DNA of 5,099 nucleotides, from assembly GCA_029261375.1 (NCBI GenBank), contig JAJDBL010000353.1, forward strand, positions 1 to 5,099, given 5' to 3'. The DNA comes from Nitrospirales bacterium. GTDB taxonomy: Bacteria; Nitrospirota; Nitrospiria; Nitrospirales; UBA2166. The notes beneath the pieces are model-generated. The model saw only the letters and a list, made by a program, of their open reading frames with translations, was not told the DNA's origin and searched no databases. The position numbers and the translations under genes were made by a program. Shown in pieces: positions 1-5,099 of the stretch. The number at the start of each line of letters is the position of its first letter. The stretch's first letter is position 1.

Positions 1-837
1 CTGTGCCCACGTCGCGTCGGAGCATGTTTCATAGGTGACATAGTGCATCGCTTTGTCTTCAGACCATCCTTGATGTCGGGTTCGAACGATTCCAGGTAAT
101 CCGTGGGCTTGGCTTGTGAAGCTGTGCGATCGAGGGGTAGAGAACGCAAAGTCCTCACCAGCGACGAGGTCGCGTAACTCAGCATTTTTTGCGATCGTAC
201 GGTTGGATTGGGTTGCATCAAAAAGATTAATCCAATCGGGAGGGCCTTCCCAAAGGTCTTGATCAGGCCGCAACGTATGTGAGGGGATCGATGGCGCGTT
301 CACGACGTCAGTGTTTTGCATCAGGTGAACGGTCCCCGACTCCGCAAGAGAAAGAATCGCATCCTCTGATGTTGGCTGCTCGTCTTCTGTGGGACAGCCA
401 TCTCGAAAGAATACCTCGGTGATTGACCGTCGTGCCCGGTCCGCGTCGCTCAAGCCTTGCCGAAGTTGCGCGAACGCTGGGGTTTCATCGAACAAGACGG
501 TCCCGTCGGCGAATACCGGTTTGAGCTCGGAACACCCTCGTCCAGTTATATCTTCTCGAAATCGATAAACAGTACCCGTCTGGTCCGACGTAAAAAACGG
601 ACCTGGATTGAGGACGTGTTGAACAACCAACATGCCGTTCTCATTGGAATACGCGACTTGGGTGTCGATAATTCCCGCATAGAAATCTGGCGTAAAGCCG
701 GGCCCGGTTTCAGGAAACTGGGCATGCGATGACATTGGCATGACAAGGGATGTGCCGTATATGGCACAGCTTAGTATTGCAAAGAATACCGACGCAGTTA
801 TCGACAGGCCTCGTCGGCAAGAGAATGATGCGGGCAT
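1..837 (-). CDS. Secreted paralogous-family protein, N-terminal 279 residues (3' end outside window)
   Basis: Function unknown; I recognise no named family. The reading frame is open from an ATG at 837 to the left edge, and the product matches the 460-aa neighbour along its whole visible length. Shared blocks are QFPE (residues 40-43), TQVAYSNENGML (59-70), FFTSDQTG (81-88), KPVFADGTVLFDETP (106-120), GCPTE (147-151), VNAPSIPS (179-186), LWEGPP (195-200), GLPGIVR (246-252), QGWS (256-259) and YVTYETCS (266-273). Residues 1-39 form a signal peptide: RR at 8-9, a long hydrophobic core, and a likely signal peptidase I site SHA|QFPE. A lipoprotein-like I-L-S-C at 21-24 is a weaker alternative. 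Module cysteines seen are C102, C148 and C272. By comparison with the neighbours, roughly 180 residues are missing, including the calcium-type loop. A GGAG lies 11 nt before the ATG, which is long spacing. An in-frame stop 15 nt upstream of the adjoining CTG rules out a much longer N-terminus. The gene is last in transcription order, 84 bp after the 766-aa gene. Confidence 0.9.
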   Translation of the reverse strand, partial: MPASFSCRRGLSITASVFFAILSCAIYGTSLVMPMSSHAQFPETGPGFTPDFYAGIIDTQVAYSNENGMLVVQHVLNPGPFFTSDQTGTVYRFREDITGRGCSELKPVFADGTVLFDETPAFAQLRQGLSDADRARRSITEVFFRDGCPTEDEQPTSEDAILSLAESGTVHLMQNTDVVNAPSIPSHTLRPDQDLWEGPPDWINLFDATQSNRTIAKNAELRDLVAGEDFAFSTPRSHSFTSQAHGLPGIVRTRHQGWSEDKAMHYVTYETCSDATWAQ

Positions 838-905
838 CAGGAACGTGTCTCCAATTCAGGGTCGCGGTTAATCTCGGTCTCAAACGGCCGTGATGTCTGT
901 CTCAT
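837..905 (-). other. Possible 22-codon leader ORF in the 84-bp intergenic gap, TGATG-coupled to the next gene
   Basis: The 84-bp gap between the 766-aa gene and the last gene contains an ATG at 903-905 followed by 22 sense codons. Its TGA overlaps the downstream ATG by one base (TGATG, 835-839), an arrangement that permits translational coupling. Residues 11-22 read EINRDPELETRS, which resembles the DLNRDRQFESKE calcium-type loop at the end of the neighbouring paralog. It could be a degraded leftover of a paralog's C-terminus, a leader peptide, or chance: 22 open codons prove nothing, and there is no good Shine-Dalgarno before its ATG (AAGG is about 12 nt away). The same gap holds the 8-bp palindrome ACGGCCGT (884-891) and three copies of GAGAC on the minus strand, neither of which I can assign a role. 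No clear promoter or terminator is visible in the gap. Confidence 0.2.
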
Positions 906-921
906 GGCAGCGTTGTGCCTT

Positions 922-3222
922 TCATTCGGCGAGAAACGGGCTCCCGGGGTTAAAGACATTGAAGTTCCCACCCGTACTGGATTTCAAAACGTGATTCGGA
1001 AAACTAATAAACTCGTGACGACTGAATTTGCGATCTTGATTGAGGTCAACCGCAATCACAGGACTATTCGTAATTTTGATTGTGCCTTCCCATGGTATTC
1101 GGATTGTACTGAATCCGTTCATTCCTTCGAGTGCCGCGATATCATCCGATGTTCTAATTTGTACTCCATGACGTAGGTCATCAGGAGGAAATACCTCTCC
1201 TGGAAGTGCGATCGAATTCGCGGTAGTAAAGGCATTGACTTCTGCCGGTGTAGGGCCAAAACAGTTCGCCCCCGGAGGACCAGAGGCAACGTCGGCTCCA
1301 GCAAACCCTCGACTTCCCGTCCACACCCCGCCTATGCACATGCCTGCCAAGATTGGGCTGTAGTGGGCTCCCGTAGCCGGAATATTTCCCGATGCAATTT
1401 CTGCCTTTGGAAACGAAATGCCCGGACGCACATTGGCCATTCCTGTGAGAGAAATCGTTGGGCCCGATCGAGTGAACAGAACGTCTCTGACTCCATCTTC
1501 AACACAGAAACCCGTACCTTGCCATTGTGCGGACCCTCTACCAGTCCCCCATTGTTCGTCGGAACAAATTTCGTACGTGACGTAGTGCATCTTCCGACCC
1601 TCGGACCATCCTTGCAATCGAGGCCGCACTATTCCTGGGAGACCAAGCACATTTTCTACATCGGTGACGATGTCGTTCAGGTCAAGGTTGTCTGAAACCT
1701 TTTGTTTCGCCTGGCGTCCGTTGTAGATGTTAATGCCGTCGGGTGGTGCCTCCCACAACTGCGCGTTCGGTCGGAGAGATGGTGATGGCACCGACGGGGC
1801 GTTCACAATATCAACATTCGGGACGAGTTCAACTTTGCCAGCTTGTTCGAGGTCAAAGACATCTTGTTCGAAACGTGGCGCATCATTTTCACTTGGACAG
1901 CCGTCCAGATAGAACACATCGGTGATCGTTCGCCGTGCGTGGTCTACGACGCTCAGTCCTGTTTGGGCATGTGCGAAGCTTGGGGTGTCGTCGAATAAGA
2001 CGGTTCCATCGGCAAACACCGGTTTGAATCTTCGGCATCCTTGTCCGCTACTGTTTTTGAAGCGATAGACCACACCGGTCTGGTCCGAGGTAAAGAACGA
2101 TTCCGGATTGAAGACATGTTGCAACGCCAACCTTCCGTCCTCGTCGGAATAGCTGACTTGGGTGTAGATAAACGCATTCAGATCACGGAATCCTTTTCTC
2201 CCCTCTAGCACGAACGTGGGCGTGACCACCGTCCTGTTCCCAAGGGTATCGATGGCCACGACAGCAATATCGTTCGCGCCTGGTGCCAATGTCAGTTCGG
2301 GACAGGCGAACGTCTCATCCTCGAGGGTTGCTGGCATCGTGTTGCAGGTGATGCGTGCGAGGGTCACGTCGGACGCTGTCCCAGTAATAACTTGTCTTGC
2401 GGCGAGCACCGCCGTTCCGGGAATGGGGCTGGTAATACTTAGCTCTGGGGGTACAGTATCGACGCGAACAAACAGGTCGAGTTCGTGTACGACGCGATGA
2501 CCTGCCGTATCGGTAGCTAGGATCTGGAGAGGGACGGTTTGTGCGGTTGTCGTATCAAATGTCGCTTGGGCGGTATAGATGCCATCTCCAGCGATGGGAT
2601 CGACCCCCGATCCGTTATCAGCGAGGGAGCGAAGGGTCCGAAGCACCCTCAGTTTCCCGGATGCATGCAATTGGTTCAGCGTCACACTGGAAATATCATC
2701 ATTCGGATCGTCAACTTGGGCGCTGACGACGACGATGTGGACGCCCGTGCCGGCTTCGAGGGCGGGAGGGTCGACAGTGATACTGGACAGCGTTGGGCTG
2801 GTTGCAGGATCTCCAATAGTGATGATCGCTCCCAGGGTGGATTTGTTCTTTTCCCGGTCCTTGGCTTTCACCGCCAGTCCGATGTGTTGAGGCATGTTGG
2901 TATCAATCGTTAGTGTGCCGCTAAACCGTTCGTCTCCTGGTACTTGATCACTCCCCGTGCCATCGTCGACGAGGACAATCTTGGTTTTTGTTCCTTCCGT
3001 AGGACGCACAATGACCTTGACGCCTTGCGCTTTGAGGTCATCGTCGGGATCGAAGACATGGACCGAGACGGTGACGTCTTGCTGGCCTGTTCCAACGTCT
3101 AATGTCAGGCGGGAGACGACAAGGTCCGTGATCACCGGCGGTGCTGCAAGGCTGGTGCCAGAGATCATGACGATGCTGCACATGATTGCAGCAGATATGA
3201 CCGACCAAGCGTACATGGTCAT
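922..3222 (-). CDS. Secreted multidomain protein: two choice-of-anchor-X-like repeats, Ig-like domain, and the family module (766 aa)
   Basis: Function unknown; probably a cell-surface or periplasmic protein. Residues 1-27 are a signal peptide with cleavage near SLA|A or LAA|P. Residues about 30-138 and 143-255 are two related beta-rich repeats sharing D(D/N)G(T/S)GxD...GD and a following aromatic-S/T...DT pattern (86-108 and 202-224), which resembles the choice-of-anchor X type. Residues about 257-340 look like a bacterial Ig-like domain (PPELSITSPIPGT start, LAPGANDIAVVAIDTLGN end) with a possible disulfide C293-C307. From G344-F345 onward the protein is the module shared with its neighbours: TQVSYSDEDGRL (354-365), KPVFADGTVLFDDTP (400-414), GLPGIVRPRLQGWS (527-540), NCFGPTP (653-659), EGMNGF (699-704) and an EF-hand-type loop D726-E737. 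Module cysteines are C396, C442, C553, C573, C629 and C654. The ATG overlaps the upstream gene's stop (ATGA) and has no Shine-Dalgarno, so translation probably depends on coupling. A second ATG two codons in is an alternative start. The gene boundaries are firm; the domain names are pattern-based. Confidence 0.93.
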   Translation of the reverse strand: MTMYAWSVISAAIMCSIVMISGTSLAAPPVITDLVVSRLTLDVGTGQQDVTVSVHVFDPDDDLKAQGVKVIVRPTEGTKTKIVLVDDGTGSDQVPGDERFSGTLTIDTNMPQHIGLAVKAKDREKNKSTLGAIITIGDPATSPTLSSITVDPPALEAGTGVHIVVVSAQVDDPNDDISSVTLNQLHASGKLRVLRTLRSLADNGSGVDPIAGDGIYTAQATFDTTTAQTVPLQILATDTAGHRVVHELDLFVRVDTVPPELSITSPIPGTAVLAARQVITGTASDVTLARITCNTMPATLEDETFACPELTLAPGANDIAVVAIDTLGNRTVVTPTFVLEGRKGFRDLNAFIYTQVSYSDEDGRLALQHVFNPESFFTSDQTGVVYRFKNSSGQGCRRFKPVFADGTVLFDDTPSFAHAQTGLSVVDHARRTITDVFYLDGCPSENDAPRFEQDVFDLEQAGKVELVPNVDIVNAPSVPSPSLRPNAQLWEAPPDGINIYNGRQAKQKVSDNLDLNDIVTDVENVLGLPGIVRPRLQGWSEGRKMHYVTYEICSDEQWGTGRGSAQWQGTGFCVEDGVRDVLFTRSGPTISLTGMANVRPGISFPKAEIASGNIPATGAHYSPILAGMCIGGVWTGSRGFAGADVASGPPGANCFGPTPAEVNAFTTANSIALPGEVFPPDDLRHGVQIRTSDDIAALEGMNGFSTIRIPWEGTIKITNSPVIAVDLNQDRKFSRHEFISFPNHVLKSSTGGNFNVFNPGSPFLAE
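1012..1047 (-). other. EF-hand-type calcium loop encoded in the 766-aa gene
   Basis: Residues 726-737 read DLNQDRKFSRHE. This places D, N, D, K, S and E at the 1-3-5-7-9-12 ligand positions, with a hydrophobic F at position 8. The usual glycine at position 6 is R. The two neighbouring paralogs keep the same pattern, which makes a functional metal site more likely than a chance match. Confidence 0.6.
2458..3135 (-). repeat. Two tandem protein-level repeats in the 766-aa protein (choice-of-anchor-X-like)
   Basis: The repeats span residues about 30-138 (3135-2809) and 143-255 (2796-2458). Each starts with an ITDLVV / LSSITV strand, then a (L/P)xxGTG turn, an acidic DPDDDL / DPNDDI loop, an LVDDGTGSD / LADNGSGVD loop, a GDERFSG / GDGIYTA turn, and a DT-ending strand before a final ...K(A)KD / LATD strand. 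They are divergent at the DNA level, so this is an old domain duplication rather than a recent one. The acidic loops could bind calcium, which is inference. Confidence 0.7.
3219..3222 (-). promoter_or_regulatory. ATGA stop/start overlap (translational coupling) between the 460-aa and 766-aa genes
   Basis: The TGA of the 460-aa gene (3221-3219) and the ATG of the 766-aa gene (3222-3220) share bases as ATGA. No purine-rich Shine-Dalgarno is visible before this ATG; the preceding bases read TCTCTCGGACA. Reinitiation by ribosomes finishing the upstream paralog is therefore the simplest way to start the longer one. This also supports a shared transcript. Confidence 0.8.
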
Positions 3223-4601
3223 TGTCCGAGAGACGGCGAAAACGCGCCATCTCGGTTGGTTTCCAGTACGAAGTCGGGGAAGGCGATAAACTCCTTGGAT
3301 TCAAATTGACGATCCCTATTCAGGTCGACGGCAATCACGGGACTGTTCACGATTTTCACTTTGCCCTGTATCCAAGGTGTAGGTGTCGCGCTGAAGCCGT
3401 TCATGCCCTCAAGCGCGAAGAAGTCGGCGGAGTTCCGGATTTGTCCGCCGTGGCGTGGATCGTCTGAGGGAAATATTTCGCCGGGCAATACGATCTCATT
3501 ACGTGACGTAAAGTCTTTCACTTCCTGCGGCGTTGGACCAAAGCAGTTGCTTCTCCCAAAGGTAAAGCCGACCCCAGCGTCTGTTCCCTCAAATTTGGCC
3601 ACTCGATCCATATTTACAACCCAGTTTCCTCCGGCACACAACCCAGTTACGATAGGACTATAGCGAATCTCATTTGCTGGGCGATTTCCAACTTCGATTT
3701 CGTGTCTCGGAAAAGGGACTCCGGAGACGATGTTTGTCATACCCGTAGCGCCAATCGAAGAACCTCCTCGGGTGATAAATACTTCTGATATTCCATCGCC
3801 TTGACAGAATCCAGTCTCTGACCAAGTTGGGTTCGAGCAGGTTTCATAGGTCACATAGTACATCTCCCTGTTTTGAGACCACCCTTGTAAGCGGGGACGT
3901 ACGATCCCAGGAAGCCCACGAGCTTTCCGAAAGTCTCTTGAAAAACGGGATTGAGGGTCTCCGTCAACGATGTCGGTCAACTCAAGGTTATCGGCAATGC
4001 TTTGAGATGAAAGGAGTCCGTCAAACCAAGAGACTCCGTTCGCGGGTCCCTCCCACAGACGAAAGTTGCGCCGCATGTCTGGTGAGGGTACGGATGGAAC
4101 GTTGACCAAATCGACGTTGCGCACGAGTTCTACGACACCCGCTGCTTCAAGATCCTCTATGGCGCGTGTTGATCGTGGCTGTTCGTGTTCTGTGGGACAT
4201 CCCGTGCGAAAAACAACCTCGGTGATCGACCGTCTTGCCTGATCAGCCTCGCTCAATCCAGGCCCGAGCTGGGCATATGCCGGCGTGTCATCGAATAGCA
4301 CGGTCCCATCAGCAAATACCGGCTTGAGTCCCGGACACCCTTGGCCTGTTGCATTATCGCGAAAGCGATAAACGATTCCCGTTTGGTCAGACGTAAAGAA
4401 TGGACCGGGACGGAGAACATGTTGCAGCACCAACATACCATTCTCATCTGAATAGGCGACTTGAGTATAAATGGTCGCTGGCGCATCGGACGCGAACCCT
4501 GCTCCCGCCTCAGGGAATTGTGCGTGGACGTGTAGTGGTGTTCCAACCGTGACTACAAGTACGGTGAAACGTATGGCGAGAGACGAAATATATCTAGCCA
4601 T
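3219..4601 (-). CDS. Secreted paralogous-family protein, single-module form (460 aa)
   Basis: This is the simplest complete member of the family and defines the module; its function is unknown. Residues 1-27 are a signal peptide (R3, hydrophobic core at 5-20, cleavage HVHA|QFPE), giving a mature protein of about 433 residues. Conserved blocks in order are IYTQVAYSDENGML (44-57), FFTSDQTG (68-75), KPVFADGTVLFDDTP (93-107), GCPTE (134-138), VNVPSVPSP (166-174), LWEGP (182-186), GLPGIVRPRLQGWS (229-242), YYVTYETCS (248-256), NCFGPTP (352-358), DDPRHGGQIR (380-389), EGMNGF (398-403), and an EF-hand-type loop D426-E437 (DLNRDRQFESKE). Cysteines C89, C135, C255, C266, C322 and C353 are the only ones in the mature protein and recur in the paralogs, suggesting three disulfides. 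I chose the ATG at 4601 because AGGAGA sits 5 nt upstream and the signal peptide starts properly there. The gene lies 32 bp after the stop of the upstream paralog and overlaps the start of the 766-aa gene. No catalytic motif is apparent. Confidence 0.94.
   Translation of the reverse strand: MARYISSLAIRFTVLVVTVGTPLHVHAQFPEAGAGFASDAPATIYTQVAYSDENGMLVLQHVLRPGPFFTSDQTGIVYRFRDNATGQGCPGLKPVFADGTVLFDDTPAYAQLGPGLSEADQARRSITEVVFRTGCPTEHEQPRSTRAIEDLEAAGVVELVRNVDLVNVPSVPSPDMRRNFRLWEGPANGVSWFDGLLSSQSIADNLELTDIVDGDPQSRFSRDFRKARGLPGIVRPRLQGWSQNREMYYVTYETCSNPTWSETGFCQGDGISEVFITRGGSSIGATGMTNIVSGVPFPRHEIEVGNRPANEIRYSPIVTGLCAGGNWVVNMDRVAKFEGTDAGVGFTFGRSNCFGPTPQEVKDFTSRNEIVLPGEIFPSDDPRHGGQIRNSADFFALEGMNGFSATPTPWIQGKVKIVNSPVIAVDLNRDRQFESKEFIAFPDFVLETNRDGAFSPSLGQ
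3291..3326 (-). other. EF-hand-type calcium loop encoded in the 460-aa gene
   Basis: Residues 426-437 (DLNRDRQFESKE) place D, N, D, Q, E and E at positions 1, 3, 5, 7, 9 and 12, with F at position 8. The loop directly follows the invariant NSPVIAV strand found in all three visible C-termini. Only one loop is present, so any EF-hand would be unpaired within the monomer. Confidence 0.6.
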
Positions 4602-4606
4602 ATGAT

Positions 4607-4612
4607 TCTCCT
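4607..4612 (-). promoter_or_regulatory. Ribosome binding site AGGAGA for the 460-aa gene
   Basis: The minus strand reads AGGAGA, then 5 nt, then ATG at 4601. This is the strongest Shine-Dalgarno in the window. It decides the start over an in-frame TTG at 4640, which would add 13 residues in front of the signal peptide and overlap the upstream gene. Confidence 0.85.
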
Positions 4613-4633
4613 GGCTGCTCAATGACAGCCATC

Positions 4634-5099
4634 TCAACAAAATAAGGGTGGGTCACTATTACATCTCGCCGGAAGCAGATGGCGAAAGATCATAAAGTGT
4701 CCACCGTGGGCCTCGAGAGCATGGTTGAGAAACAAAATGGACTCCCGTGGAGTAAACTTCCGATCCCGGTTCACGTCTACAGCAATCACAGGACTGTTGA
4801 TGATTTTTATTGTGCCCTGCCAGGGGGAGGGTGGGGAGCGATACCCATTCATGCCATCGAGCAACAATGCGTCTTCTGAAGTTCGGATCTGCCCACCGTG
4901 GCGTGGGTCGTCAGGGAGAAATATCTCGCCAGGAAATATGATGGACTTTGCCATTGCAAAAGCGTTGACTTCTTCCGGCGTTGGCCCAAAACAGTTGGCT
5001 CCAGCCGGTCCGAAGCTTCGATCAGTGCCCGCAAATCCGCGATCACCCGTCCATTGCCCGCCCACGCACATGCCTCGCCCGAGAGGGCTATAGTGCTGG
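4634..5099 (-). CDS. Paralogous-family protein, C-terminal 154 residues (5' end outside window)
   Basis: Function unknown; this is the C-terminal part of a fourth family member. The frame is open to the right edge, with the first full codon at 5098-5096 (CAG), and aligns with the other two C-termini from its first residue: HYSPLGRGMCVGG (2-14), GANCFGPTPEEV (34-45), DDPRHGGQIRTS (63-74), DGMNGY (81-86), NSPVIAVDVNRDRKF (101-115). An EF-hand-type loop lies at D108-E119 (DVNRDRKFTPRE). The ATG inside GRGM (5071) is not the real start, because homology continues upstream of it. About 310 residues of module are missing beyond the edge, so whether it carries extra N-terminal domains is unknown. 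The last 16 residues (RHLLPARC... to the end) do not match the family. They look like the product of a one-base frameshift that adds two unpaired cysteines. The gene is first of the four in transcription order, 32 bp before the 460-aa gene. Confidence 0.88.
   Translation of the reverse strand, partial: QHYSPLGRGMCVGGQWTGDRGFAGTDRSFGPAGANCFGPTPEEVNAFAMAKSIIFPGEIFLPDDPRHGGQIRTSEDALLLDGMNGYRSPPSPWQGTIKIINSPVIAVDVNRDRKFTPRESILFLNHALEAHGGHFMIFRHLLPARCNSDPPLFC
4742..4777 (-). other. EF-hand-type calcium loop encoded in the partial right-hand gene
   Basis: Visible residues 108-119 (DVNRDRKFTPRE) have D, N, D, K, T and E at positions 1, 3, 5, 7, 9 and 12 with F at 8. This is the third independent copy of the pattern in the window, again directly after NSPVIAV. 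Confidence 0.6.

Noticed and set aside
764..778. Lipoprotein signal (ILSC, residues 21-24) in the left-hand gene
   Set aside because: The cysteine sits in mid hydrophobic core, the -2 residue is not typical, and the paralog shares the QFPE mature end just after a signal peptidase I site. Kept only as a weak alternative.
855..884. Promoter with a TTGAGA -35 box in the 84-bp gap on the minus strand
   Set aside because: At normal spacing the -10 position reads CCTGAA, a poor match, so no promoter is called.
847..903. Three GAGAC copies in the gap as a regulator binding array
   Set aside because: Five-base words with unequal spacing (30 and 22 bp) are expected by chance, and flanking bases do not agree.
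904..1176. Plus-strand ORFs at 904-1176, 3222-3467 and 4679-4879 that resemble each other (NHRTIRNF, NHGTVHDF, NHRTVDDF)
   Set aside because: They are antisense readings of the same conserved NSPVIAVD coding block in three paralogs. Their mutual similarity is a by-product of conservation on the minus strand, and the minus frames are far longer and show signal peptides and family motifs.
1953..2177. Minus-strand alternative-frame ORFs such as 1953-2177, 3038-3304 and 4253-4546
   Set aside because: They lie wholly or largely inside the real minus-strand genes in another frame, with no start signals or recognisable domains.
4602..4640. Upstream in-frame TTG start at 4640 for the 460-aa gene
   Set aside because: It would put 13 polar residues before a normal signal peptide, lacks a Shine-Dalgarno and overlaps the upstream gene's stop. 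The ATG at 4601 has AGGAGA at ideal spacing.

Overview
The window carries four tandem genes on the minus strand and nothing convincing on the plus strand. All four encode related secreted proteins that share one module of about 420 residues. In transcription order (right to left) they are: a gene cut by the right edge, of which only the last 154 codons are present (4634-5099); a complete 460-aa gene (3219-4601); a complete 766-aa gene (922-3222); and a gene cut by the left edge, of which the first 279 codons are present (1-837). I do not recognise the module as a named family. The gene calls are secure because the four products align with each other over long conserved blocks, but no biochemical function can be assigned.

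The module begins, after a signal peptide, with a QFPE-type mature end in two of the copies. It continues through the blocks TQVxYS, FFTSDQTG, KPVFADGTVLFD, GCP, VNxPSxPS, LWExP, GLPGIVRxRxQGWS, (Y/H)YVTYExCS, NCFGPTP, DDxRHGxQIR and (E/D)GMNG(F/Y). It ends with a short acidic loop, AVDxNxDRxF, that fits the EF-hand calcium-binding pattern. Six cysteines recur at matching positions. The signal peptides, cysteines and calcium-type loop together suggest an exported, disulfide-stabilised, possibly calcium-binding protein of the periplasm or cell surface.

The 766-aa protein carries the same module behind about 310 extra residues: two repeats resembling the 'choice-of-anchor X' type and one bacterial Ig-like domain. 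It looks like a domain fusion in which the short mature N-terminus of the other copies was replaced by an extracellular beta-sandwich stalk.

The genes are packed like an operon. There is a 32-bp gap between the first two, an ATGA stop/start overlap between the 460-aa and 766-aa genes, and an 84-bp gap before the last gene. That last gap may hold a 22-codon ORF ending in TGATG. No RNA gene, CRISPR array, insertion sequence or clear terminator was seen, and no promoter is convincing.

The organism appears to be a Gram-negative-type bacterium with ordinary Sec export and balanced to slightly GC-rich DNA. The domain mix is of a kind seen in environmental phyla such as Nitrospirota or deltaproteobacterial lineages, but the taxonomic guess is weak.
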